From assembly GCF_003480915.1 (NCBI RefSeq), contig NZ_QUKD01000010.1, positions 124,001-188,000 on the forward strand: a DNA stretch of 64,000 bases, written 5' to 3'. Each line of letters opens with the position of its first letter. Positions within the stretch are counted from its first letter, which is position 1. Source of the stretch: Parabacteroides sp. TM07-1AC (GTDB lineage Bacteria > Bacteroidota > Bacteroidia > Bacteroidales > Tannerellaceae). The position numbers and the translations under genes were made by a program. The notes beneath the pieces were generated by a model, which was not told where the DNA came from, searched no databases, and saw only the letters and a program-made list of their open reading frames with translations. Of this stretch, positions 33,672 through 42,313 are shown one piece after another.

Positions 33672-36600
33672 TTAGTCTTCGATAATTACACGGAAACCTA
33701 CGTTAAATACACGCTGATACGGATAGTATGCTTTACGTGCATAAGCTGTAGAGAATTTCGGACGTTCGATATATGAACCACCACGAGCCACTTTGTGGTC
33801 GGAAGTCAGTTTTGACTTCGGATTATAAGGATAAGGTACATAATCTGAACGGGTCCATTCTGACACATTACCGTGCATGTTATACAAACCGAACGGGTTG
33901 GCTTCGTAAACCTTCTCGCCTGTCTGGATCAACTGACCATCGTCTACACCTTCTTCTTTCGGCAGATAAGTATAATACTTATACCACATAGAATTTGGAG
34001 ACATAGGTTTCGGGTCAACACCACTTACCGCGAACAGTAAAGTAGTTTTGTCAGCCAAGTTCTCATATTTACCGAAGTCTGTATTCATATCACCATACCA
34101 GAAATCACTGTTGCTACCTGCGCGACAAGCCCATTCCCATTGTGCTTCTGTCGGAAGCGTAATGTTCAAGCCTGTCTTTTCGCTCAGTTTCTTACAATAT
34201 TCCATAGCATCGTTGTAGCTTACACGGATAACCGGTTGATTCGGCTCGTTAGCCGGATAACCCTGTACCACGTGGTCTTTCCATAACTGGTCTACGAAAC
34301 GGCTGTCGTGATCCGGATTGATTACGTTAAACTGCTGGTTGGTTACTTCCATTTCACCCATCCAGAACGGTTTGTCGATCTTCACTTTAGCTGTAGGATA
34401 AGCATCCGATTCGCCATTGTAGCTACCCATTACGAATTCACCTGCAGGAATACGAACGAAATTGATCTTCACACCCGGAGCGATTTCCACCTCTTTGCGA
34501 TTGCTGGTTTCCTTGGCAAGCATGTCTTTGATAGCAGCTTTGTCGAACGGCCAACCTTTAGCCTTCACTTCTTTCACCTTTACAGGAGCCGCCTTTTCAG
34601 GCATAACCGGAGTAATCGGACCCTGTGCTTTCAAATAAGAAGCATAGTCAGCGATTTCCTTCTTCCAGTCTACACCCATACCGTTAGCATACTTGTCAGT
34701 CAGTTCCTTACGACGTTCGATCTGATCGAATCCCTGGTATGGAATAATTTCCTTACCCAGAACATTGGCATCGAAGTAACCTTTATCAGGAGCGTTATAG
34801 TCAATCCAGTTGTACAGTTTCAACCATTCTGCATCTGTCAGTTTCACGTTATGGTGACCTTTCTTCAGGATACGAACCAATTCACTGGTGTTCGGATGAT
34901 ATTCATACGGCTGAAGAACAACCATATCACCTTCACCGCCCTGACGATGTACGTACGGATGGATATTCAAGTAAGAAGTACCATAACCCAGTTTGTCTTT
35001 CTTACCGCCGCGCAAGTCGAATGCTTTGCCTTCGCCATTGTGACAAGCGATACAAGCACGATCCAGGATCGGCTGAATTTCCAGGTCGAATGTAAATGAA
35101 CGAACGCCACCTTCCGGAGCTCTCAAAGGAGCAGCAGCTTTCTGAGAAGCCATTACACGCTTAGGAATAGGAATCTGGTTCTGGTCTTCGTGACAACCGA
35201 TACAAGAAACCACTTCACCCGGCTGACCAGTTACCCAACTACGCATCCACTGAACAGCAACGCCATCCTTATCGATTGGCTGGATAGAGATCGGTGTATT
35301 AGCCGGAACTTTGAAGATTGCTGAACCGTCTTCTTCAACAGGAACAGTACCTAACAAACGTTTGATATCCCAACCACTCTGAATACCATGCCAGTTATGG
35401 TCAGAACGAGTCTTCACATAAGCATATTCGTAAGCATGCAGACGAAGCTCCTTTACAGTTCCGCGAGGAATACCGCGCAGACCTTCACCTTCATAAATAT
35501 CCTGAATAAAGATAGTAGCTTCTTTTTCATTCAACTTCACACGATCAGGAATTGCCGGAGGAGTTTTAGTTTCCTTCACCAGGATCGGGCTGATATAACC
35601 TTCACCCTCTGCCTGCATCAAACAAGTTACGTTATCATAGATGTCGACCAGATAAAGTCCCCACAATGACTGAGGATTCAATTTGGCAGCAACCAGGAAA
35701 TATTTGTCGTTCAACGGAGTCGGTTTTACGAACTGCGGCCATACACCATTTACCAGTTCGTCTTTGATCAGCTCCTGGATAGGACGGTTACGATGAGGAA
35801 TTTCCTGTACCATACCCTGAACATTCTTACGGCCTTTTGTCGGATCGAAGATAATCAGACGTCCTGAACGGGCAACCCCGTGGTGACCGGAAATGATACC
35901 TACGAAAGCAGAGCCATGCCCTGGCAACGGTTGGATATCGAATGTACTGTTCGGGAACATTGAACCGCTACCATACAGTGCTTTGTTCTCCGTTCCGTCC
36001 GGGTTCATATGCATTACGATACGAGAATAGTAGTGAGTCAGGTCAGTATATTCCCAACGAGTGTACATCACACGTCCGTTGTTCATAACAACCGGGTTCC
36101 AGTTTGCATCCTGGTCGAAAGTCAAACGACGCAGGTTCTTTGTCTGCGGAGTATACAGAACCATATTACCTACCGGGTCATCACCGCTTACACAAGGAAC
36201 ACCCTGGTAACCGATGTTAGAGTTAGCGATAATACGTCCGTCCGGCAGATAAGTACCGTCATAAAATTCCAGATCCGGCTCTTCGTTTTCTACCAGTTTT
36301 TTGCAACCTGTTCCGTCCAGCTTCACTTCATATACGTTCCAACGTTTATCGTTTTCACCCATCAAAGTCGTGAACATTACGCGGTCAGCATTCCAGTGCA
36401 TTCTCAGGTCAGCGATAGAAGCATCAGCTACGATCGGTTTGAAAATGCTCTTCATCTGCATATCGCCACGCAGGTTTGTCAGCTCGATGATCTCTGCATT
36501 GAAACCGCTACGACGTGCAGATTCCTGGTTACTCCAGTTATTAGCCTGTGTACCCAGGTCCGGCGCCATTGCCTGACGTGCTCTTGAACCTAATTTATAA

Positions 36601-37682
36601 CGTACAGCGACGATCTTGTCAGCATCCAGCAGCGGGTTACCCACCAGGATAGCCTTTTTGTTTTCCAATGCTTTGCGGGCATCAGCCATTGCTTGTTCGT
36701 CACCTTTATAAATACCGCTGAAACCTTTCTGCTGAAGTTTTACCAATTCGTCCAGCATCGGCTGATACTTGGCTGCATCAAAACCTTTCTGCTTGCTCAT
36801 ATCTGCAAATGCCAACTTGATAGCATCGACATTCAGCCATTCCAGGTCACCCTGCAATGCATAAACATCCTGAAGTTTTTCAAACAGTTCCAGATATTTG
36901 CGGATCTGAGTATTTACATCTTTCTCGTTGGCGATCTGCTGAACGACACTCTTATAATAAGAACCGTCTTTCAACTTTCCGATCATAGCGTCTACTGCCT
37001 GTTTTTCAACAGAAGCATCCGGAGTGATCAGCCATGTATCCAAACCGTCCATCATAGCGCCCAGCATACCGATCTGTTCCGGATATTTAGCGATCAGTTC
37101 GTCGCCAACAAATTTCGGAACCACATTCAATGCCTGGAAATACACGCTACCGCCGGAAGAAGTATCGTCGATACCTACTTCAGCTTCAAAGCGAACGTAT
37201 TCACCTTTAACAGGATAAACCAAAGTTCCGTTTGCATGGCAGAAAACACCGTGTTTGTATTCTTTGCCGGCAATGAAAATCTCATGGTCGTAAGCGTTAA
37301 TATTCATTTTAGGCTTTGCCCAACCGGCAACACCATATTCGAAAGGAACTTCATCCAACCAAACAGCAGTACCGTCCGCTTTGATCAAACGAGCGTTACC
37401 CCAAACAGCCTGGTCGTAATCAGTACCATCGGGACCTCCGGCAGTGATAAGCACCAACTTATCCACGCCTTTCAAATCCACAGCAAAAGGCTCTGCTTTT
37501 TCTTTATGCTTCTTCCAAGTGGAAATAACTGGCATATTAGCCTTCTGAAGCTGAGTCTGCAGTTCTGTTTTTGCTTTAATTGATGCATCAATCCAAGTAT
37601 CCGCCTTCTTTTGTTTCGGACCAGCCGAAACAAGGAAGGATGTGGATAAAAAGAGTGATACTAATAAAAAATATTTATTCAT
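33672..37682 (-). CDS. exported NPCBM / beta-propeller / diheme cytochrome c / FGE-like fusion protein
   Basis: 1336 residues. Signal peptide 1-20. An NPCBM-like carbohydrate-binding domain (about 65-187, ending IDDTSSGGSVYFQAL); helical linker 190-350; TolB/PD40-type propeller with the middle region seen in hydrazine-synthase-alpha-like proteins (about 390-810); heme sites CIGCH (827-831) and CIACH (877-881); then an FGE-sulfatase/SUMF1-like domain (about 1068-1334: IPAGEFVMGS, LPTEAQWEWACRAG, GNVSEW, RGGSY). The paired catalytic cysteines of true formylglycine-generating enzymes are not seen, so that domain is probably for binding. Likely a periplasmic or surface redox protein acting on a glycan. 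Cupin gene 44 bp upstream, ccsBA downstream. Confidence 0.8.
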   Translation of the reverse strand: MNKYFLLVSLFLSTSFLVSAGPKQKKADTWIDASIKAKTELQTQLQKANMPVISTWKKHKEKAEPFAVDLKGVDKLVLITAGGPDGTDYDQAVWGNARLIKADGTAVWLDEVPFEYGVAGWAKPKMNINAYDHEIFIAGKEYKHGVFCHANGTLVYPVKGEYVRFEAEVGIDDTSSGGSVYFQALNVVPKFVGDELIAKYPEQIGMLGAMMDGLDTWLITPDASVEKQAVDAMIGKLKDGSYYKSVVQQIANEKDVNTQIRKYLELFEKLQDVYALQGDLEWLNVDAIKLAFADMSKQKGFDAAKYQPMLDELVKLQQKGFSGIYKGDEQAMADARKALENKKAILVGNPLLDADKIVAVRYKLGSRARQAMAPDLGTQANNWSNQESARRSGFNAEIIELTNLRGDMQMKSIFKPIVADASIADLRMHWNADRVMFTTLMGENDKRWNVYEVKLDGTGCKKLVENEEPDLEFYDGTYLPDGRIIANSNIGYQGVPCVSGDDPVGNMVLYTPQTKNLRRLTFDQDANWNPVVMNNGRVMYTRWEYTDLTHYYSRIVMHMNPDGTENKALYGSGSMFPNSTFDIQPLPGHGSAFVGIISGHHGVARSGRLIIFDPTKGRKNVQGMVQEIPHRNRPIQELIKDELVNGVWPQFVKPTPLNDKYFLVAAKLNPQSLWGLYLVDIYDNVTCLMQAEGEGYISPILVKETKTPPAIPDRVKLNEKEATIFIQDIYEGEGLRGIPRGTVKELRLHAYEYAYVKTRSDHNWHGIQSGWDIKRLLGTVPVEEDGSAIFKVPANTPISIQPIDKDGVAVQWMRSWVTGQPGEVVSCIGCHEDQNQIPIPKRVMASQKAAAPLRAPEGGVRSFTFDLEIQPILDRACIACHNGEGKAFDLRGGKKDKLGYGTSYLNIHPYVHRQGGEGDMVVLQPYEYHPNTSELVRILKKGHHNVKLTDAEWLKLYNWIDYNAPDKGYFDANVLGKEIIPYQGFDQIERRKELTDKYANGMGVDWKKEIADYASYLKAQGPITPVMPEKAAPVKVKEVKAKGWPFDKAAIKDMLAKETSNRKEVEIAPGVKINFVRIPAGEFVMGSYNGESDAYPTAKVKIDKPFWMGEMEVTNQQFNVINPDHDSRFVDQLWKDHVVQGYPANEPNQPVIRVSYNDAMEYCKKLSEKTGLNITLPTEAQWEWACRAGSNSDFWYGDMNTDFGKYENLADKTTLLFAVSGVDPKPMSPNSMWYKYYTYLPKEEGVDDGQLIQTGEKVYEANPFGLYNMHGNVSEWTRSDYVPYPYNPKSKLTSDHKVARGGSYIERPKFSTAYARKAYYPYQRVFNVGFRVIIED

Positions 37683-37726
37683 GTATCTTTATTAAATAAG
37701 GTAATAACAACTACGATTGAATATCA

Positions 37727-38446
37727 TTAAAGAGAAGCCTTAGGATTTGTAAAACGAAGGCCGTCGTTATCATGGTAACATGCCCATTCGTCAACAATAG
37801 CACCTTCCGGACCTGCCATCATGAAGTGGAATGATTCCAGTTCTTTCAAGCGTAATACATCGCCTACATTCTGAACAACAAAGTTTTTGCTCTTGATAGC
37901 GCCATGACTTGCAGGAATTGCCGGAGCATTCGGAGTTTCGTCACCAATTACAGAGAAGTTATAAACCCATCCCTTTTCAACCATCCATGATTCATGTTTT
38001 GCAGGGAATTTAGTTTTTACGTGAGCGTGTTCAGGGATCATCTGTCCCGGAAGCAGGTAGATAGCGTGAGCAAAATATCCGTGTTCTGCATCGTTGATCC
38101 AGAAAATACCGCCCATACCAACGTTTTCAAAGTCACCCAGACCGAAGTCGGTAACCCACATGTCTTTAGCCATCAGTTCTGTGAAAGGTACATCATAAAA
38201 TTTAAACATGTCTTTCATAGCTTCGATAGCTACTTTCTGATCGAATTTGCCGTCTTTGTAGAAGTCGGCGTTTGTGTACTTCTTAGAATACTTCATTTCC
38301 TTATTATTTTTAGTGTTATCACAAGTGCATTGTTCAGGACATTCAGTCGCATCAGCTGTCTTGTTAGCAGTGTTTCCTGTACAAGCGACCATAGAGCATA
38401 AAGCCAGCCCCATAGTCATCATTTTTAAGTTCAATCCTTTTTTCAT
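37727..38446 (-). CDS. cupin-domain lipoprotein
   Basis: 239 residues. The signal ends in SMVAC (Cys22), so it is lipidated. A Cys-rich, flexible linker (about 22-48) is followed by one cupin barrel with IPEHAH and KHESW, the usual metal-binding His/Glu pattern, and a last His in ESFHFM. It resembles D-lyxose-isomerase-like cupins, but those are cytoplasmic sugar isomerases; export here is unusual. It might isomerise or oxidise a sugar in the periplasm. Placed between the RidA/chorismatase-like gene (69 bp) and the fusion cytochrome gene (44 bp). Confidence 0.7.
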   Translation of the reverse strand: MKKGLNLKMMTMGLALCSMVACTGNTANKTADATECPEQCTCDNTKNNKEMKYSKKYTNADFYKDGKFDQKVAIEAMKDMFKFYDVPFTELMAKDMWVTDFGLGDFENVGMGGIFWINDAEHGYFAHAIYLLPGQMIPEHAHVKTKFPAKHESWMVEKGWVYNFSVIGDETPNAPAIPASHGAIKSKNFVVQNVGDVLRLKELESFHFMMAGPEGAIVDEWACYHDNDGLRFTNPKASL

Positions 38447-38515
38447 TTTGTTTTTAATTTATGTTAGTAATATTTGCTATTTTTCGTCAAACGGTCAACA
38501 TCATCCCAAACAGGA

Positions 38516-39610
38516 TTACAACACTGCTATTCCCTCAATCTCTATTAATAATTCATCCCGGCAAACATCAGCCCACATATAAGATATGGGGATATTCAAC
38601 CCGTATGCATTTAAAAGTCTTTCTGACTCTTCATAGAAAGACTTATCTTTCAGATAGACCCGAAGCATTTTAAGCTTTGCTTCACCTATCAGCTCCGCTA
38701 TATTCTCCATCGTGATATGAAGCTGACGATCCAGCCCCACTCCTATCAGGCTTTCTTCGCCACGAATGGCAGCCGTACCCGATATATAAACCAACTCACG
38801 ATCACCGAACGTCATACTTTTGGCACGTTCGAACTTCGGAGTCGTCTTCTTGCAATGAGCTGCTTCCAGCACACCTTCTGAATAAGCATGGGCAGCTACT
38901 TGCAATTTGTTATCGATCGGTGTTGCATAGCAATCCGGATTCGAGAACAAGGCTGCATCCAGATCAACCAATATACCTCCCAGGTTTGCACCGATACCTG
39001 TTGCTGCCGGGTAGCCGTTCTCCCAAGTCGTCATAGCATAATAGTCGCTACGGGCATTATTGAATATCTGGTAATGCTGGTCTTCCCCATCAAATTTCGT
39101 GATCTGCTCGATATAATTCCACTGACGGATGATACTATTGATAGGGAAACCTTCCTTTCTCAACAAGTCGGATACCAGCTTGAACACTTCCTTCGACTGC
39201 TGCTCGATACCAAAATTAATAACATCACCGTGGAAACCGCCGGCAAACAAAAAACGACCGCTGCCATTTTCCAGCAACACATACGGGAATGTCCCGATAT
39301 ATTTATAGGTTATATGGTCACCTTCATCCGGTGTATACATATGAGCTTCCAACACCAGCCCACCGTTCAACGGAGGCTGAGAGACATAAGTCAATACCGG
39401 CTCATGGTTCCCATAATATTTACGTACCCTCTCACGCAGTATGATACGACGTGAAACATATTGTTCATTATCACTCGGTGTGCCGAAAAAGGCCAACCTG
39501 AATATTTGTTTGTCACGCGGTAATTGAGCTAATAGCTTATCTACCATTATTTCAAAACCCGCCTTCTCCGTAGAATAAATGTTATAGTGTATCTTATCGC
39601 AATAATTCAT
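38516..39610 (-). CDS. RidA/chorismatase-like protein
   Basis: 364 residues, no signal peptide, so cytoplasmic. The C-terminal part (about 230-362) has the YjgF/RidA look (VYISGTAAIRGEESLIGVG, then LRVYLKDKSFYEESERLL and IEGIAVL), and the whole layout resembles the FkbO/Hyg5 chorismatase group, which has two RidA-like halves. RidA proteins deaminate reactive enamines; chorismatases cleave chorismate. The role here is unknown. It starts 12 bp after the diheme gene with a strong SD sequence. Its presence among redox and sugar genes is odd. Confidence 0.6.
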   Translation of the reverse strand: MNYCDKIHYNIYSTEKAGFEIMVDKLLAQLPRDKQIFRLAFFGTPSDNEQYVSRRIILRERVRKYYGNHEPVLTYVSQPPLNGGLVLEAHMYTPDEGDHITYKYIGTFPYVLLENGSGRFLFAGGFHGDVINFGIEQQSKEVFKLVSDLLRKEGFPINSIIRQWNYIEQITKFDGEDQHYQIFNNARSDYYAMTTWENGYPAATGIGANLGGILVDLDAALFSNPDCYATPIDNKLQVAAHAYSEGVLEAAHCKKTTPKFERAKSMTFGDRELVYISGTAAIRGEESLIGVGLDRQLHITMENIAELIGEAKLKMLRVYLKDKSFYEESERLLNAYGLNIPISYMWADVCRDELLIEIEGIAVL

Positions 39611-39615
39611 CGATC

Positions 39616-39622
39616 CCTCCTT
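39616..39622 (-). promoter_or_regulatory. Shine-Dalgarno AAGGAGG before RidA/chorismatase-like gene
   Basis: AAGGAGG, 5 nt before the ATG at 39610 and directly after the TAA of the diheme gene (39623-39625). Confidence 0.65.
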
Positions 39623-41395
39623 TTAGAGTGAATTTACATATTCAACCAAAGCCTCAATATCTTTCTTGGACACTTTCTTATCGATTCCATGTTTGTGCAC
39701 TTCAAAGACTTCTTCCATTGTAGCTGCACGGCCATCGAAAAGATAAGGAGCCGTACGCCAAACTTCCCTTAAAGTCGGAGTATCCCATCCCTTTTCAAAT
39801 TCAACATCTTCACCAATGCGATGATATTTCATATCTGTATAATAAGGTCCGCTATGACATTCGCCACATTTCAGTTTTTCAAACACCTTGCGTCCTTCTT
39901 TTGCCAGATCCGACAGTTCACCATTTACCAAAAGAGGACTTGGTACCGGACGCAATGCTTTCAGATATTCATCCACACAGACGGCATCTTCTTCAGAAAT
40001 ATCAAAGAACTGAATGAAATTATATCCTGCACGTACAGCAATCTCTGCATGGGCACGGATACCGGAGATCATATTCGGAGGTGTCACATGGCTAAACAAC
40101 ATGCTCTTACAATTCTTGGAATTACCAACACCGTCATTCATCAAATCCCAGTTCATACCGTCCGTACGCGCATCACCCGGATGGCAGCCGTTACAGCTCT
40201 GCCAGTTCTGGAAACAGTGGGAGGCATCATTGAAATACTTTTCCCCTTTATTGATATCGGATTCAGTACGTCCCGGATTCAGCTCCGTAGCAGTGATTTC
40301 CCGTGTGTTTATATCCATCACATTCAGGACATCCGCAAAATAAGTAGGAATGATCAACTTTCCATCGGTAAGTACCATCGAACGCGGACCGTTGCCCTGC
40401 AAAGGAATACGTTCGCGAATACCATACAGGAAGTTCAGGTCATAATCCAATACAGCTTTATTGGGATATGCTTCAAACTTCTCACGCAAAGCCGGGTGAT
40501 CGATCACACTGACTTCGTGCGTTCCCGAATGAGATATATAAATATGGTCGTTATCACAATCGATACTCCAGATACCGGCAGCACCTCTTTCCGGCTCGTC
40601 GACAACAACGGCACCGACAAATTCCTGCTTTTCCGTATCAATGATACTGAAAGCACTTGTATTCATCCAGCCCTGTTGCAACTGTGAAGTCGGCACGGCA
40701 AAACGTCCGAGGTTGTGAGATACATAAACATACTTTCCGTCCGGTGTAATACAAATGCCACGCAAAGCATTACTACCGTTAGCCAGCTTAATATCTTTTA
40801 CTTTGGTAAAACCATCCATTTCGATCACGGAAACACAGGCAGCCACATAATCCAGGTCCGCACGCTGTGCCGGAAGGAAATTGGTTACGTACATATATTT
40901 ACCGTCCTTGCTGAACACGGCGGACTTCGGTTCACGCAATACTTTTACCTTGCGCAATACTTTATGATTGACAGGATCAACTTCCGATACACTGTTATCA
41001 AACTGGTTACATACATAAATAGCCTTCTTGTCCGGTCCGAACATCGGATGGCAAGCTCCCGATCCTGTAGGGATAGCAGCTTCTATCCTGCCCGACTCCA
41101 ATAACAGTATCTGCAGCTTTCCGGTCTCTTCAAAGGTTGTCACATACGCCTTGTCGCCATCAACCAGGATACCGGTCGGTATTTCGTCCATGGGATAAGA
41201 ATGCAACAATTTGCCGTCAGGAGAAAAAATATCGACCCGCTTCACACCTTTCTCGGTCAGAAACATTTCTCCTTTATTATTCAGTTTTATATCGGTCGTA
41301 AAAAACGGAGGATTGTCAGCCGATGCCAATGAGACACAGCAACTGACAAAGCAAGCCATTAACGAAGTTTTTAATATGTATTTCTTAGCTTTCAT
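39623..41395 (-). CDS. exported beta-propeller diheme cytochrome c (MauG/CCP-like C-terminus)
   Basis: 590 residues. Signal peptide about 1-26. Residues 30-370 form a YncE-like seven-bladed propeller (repeated V-x-x-I-D and T-P-D-G-K-Y-V-Y-V-S blades). Residues 380-590 hold two heme sites, CNGCH (401-405) and CGECH (510-514), and the sequence DTPTLREVWRTAPYLFDGRA, typical of MauG/cytochrome c peroxidase C-terminal domains. It probably oxidises a substrate or partner in the periplasm. It follows the IclR gene by 9 bp and needs CcsBA for maturation. Confidence 0.82.
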   Translation of the reverse strand: MKAKKYILKTSLMACFVSCCVSLASADNPPFFTTDIKLNNKGEMFLTEKGVKRVDIFSPDGKLLHSYPMDEIPTGILVDGDKAYVTTFEETGKLQILLLESGRIEAAIPTGSGACHPMFGPDKKAIYVCNQFDNSVSEVDPVNHKVLRKVKVLREPKSAVFSKDGKYMYVTNFLPAQRADLDYVAACVSVIEMDGFTKVKDIKLANGSNALRGICITPDGKYVYVSHNLGRFAVPTSQLQQGWMNTSAFSIIDTEKQEFVGAVVVDEPERGAAGIWSIDCDNDHIYISHSGTHEVSVIDHPALREKFEAYPNKAVLDYDLNFLYGIRERIPLQGNGPRSMVLTDGKLIIPTYFADVLNVMDINTREITATELNPGRTESDINKGEKYFNDASHCFQNWQSCNGCHPGDARTDGMNWDLMNDGVGNSKNCKSMLFSHVTPPNMISGIRAHAEIAVRAGYNFIQFFDISEEDAVCVDEYLKALRPVPSPLLVNGELSDLAKEGRKVFEKLKCGECHSGPYYTDMKYHRIGEDVEFEKGWDTPTLREVWRTAPYLFDGRAATMEEVFEVHKHGIDKKVSKKDIEALVEYVNSL

Positions 41396-41404
41396 GGTAT
41401 GTTG

Positions 41405-42214
41405 TTATTTTTTTTGTGTTTTACTATATCCTAATTCTCCTGAGATGTTTTGTGCCACCTCCTTGATATTCGCAACCGTCGAACGGAATATCTCTTTTGT
41501 CAGCCTGTCTTTGGGTCCGGATATCCAAATCGCCCCACAAGGATATCCTGTATAATTAAATATAGGAGCGCCAACACATATAACTCCATTCAATTCTTCT
41601 TCATTATCCATAGCATAACCTAACTTACGGACTTTTTCCAGTTCCTCCAGATAGGCTTCCCGGGTAGTTATTGTCCGCGCATTATACTTCTCAAATGTCA
41701 TATACGACAAATAACGGTCGCGGACCGTGTTTGGCAGATAAGCCATAATCGCTTTTCCGGGTGCTGAACAATGCAGCTCGAATGGTTTTCCCGGTGATAA
41801 TACAAAACGGAACGTATGATGTCCCTGCGCTTGTTCTATAAAAATACCCTTTTGATCTCCTAATACACCAAAACAGGCAGTCTCACCCACTTTATCACGC
41901 AAATCGCGCAAACAAGGCAATACTGTCTCCAACAAATTATGTTCATTCAACGATCTGAAGCCCAAAGTTAACAATTTTCTCGATAACTTGTATCGCTTTG
42001 TGTCTTCATTATAGTTAAGGTAATCCAAACGAACCAATGTATTCAAAATACGGTAAGCGGTAGTCTGTGAAATATCCAGCTTGTTTTTAATATCCTGAAG
42101 CGCCTCACCTTGCGGATGGAGCGAAAGATATTCAAGCACCGCTATCCCTTTTTCCAGATTCGGCACCTTATAATTCTCTTCACCTTTTTCCATATTTGGA
42201 ATAACGCTTTCCAT
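41405..42214 (-). CDS. IclR-family transcriptional regulator
   Basis: 269 residues. Winged-helix domain about 18-80 (KGIAVLEYLSLHPQG, SQTTAYRILNTLVRLDYL) and an IclR ligand-binding domain about 95-260 (CSAPGKAIMAYLP, ELNGVICVGAPIFNYTGYPCGAIWISGP). It is the first gene of the cytochrome/sugar cluster and probably its local regulator. Repeated operator-like sequences cover its start and promoter, which suggests autoregulation. There are two possible starts, Met1 (42214) and Met8 (42193), in duplicated surroundings. Confidence 0.88.
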   Translation of the reverse strand: MESVIPNMEKGEENYKVPNLEKGIAVLEYLSLHPQGEALQDIKNKLDISQTTAYRILNTLVRLDYLNYNEDTKRYKLSRKLLTLGFRSLNEHNLLETVLPCLRDLRDKVGETACFGVLGDQKGIFIEQAQGHHTFRFVLSPGKPFELHCSAPGKAIMAYLPNTVRDRYLSYMTFEKYNARTITTREAYLEELEKVRKLGYAMDNEEELNGVICVGAPIFNYTGYPCGAIWISGPKDRLTKEIFRSTVANIKEVAQNISGELGYSKTQKK

Positions 42215-42249
42215 ATTTGAAATATTGTTTCAGATTTGAATCAAATATA
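42188..42249 (-). promoter_or_regulatory. IclR promoter with tandem operator-like palindromes
   Basis: -7 box TATATTTG on the minus strand at 42242-42249. Palindromes: TTCCATATTTGGAA (42188-42201), a near copy TTCCATATTTGAAA (42209-42222) exactly 21 bp on, and ATTTGAATCAAAT (42234-42246) overlapping the -7 box. Spacing is about two helical turns. Confidence 0.55.
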
Positions 42250-42313
42250 AAAGAGTCGCGTTAATAAAGCATATATTTGGTGCAAAAATTGGTTAAGTCT
42301 GCTGTAAAGCATA

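Noticed and set aside
33672..34500. C-terminal domain of the 1336-residue protein as an active formylglycine-generating enzyme
   Set aside because: The conserved catalytic cysteines are not seen around GNVSEW and RGGSY, and no sulfatase gene is near.
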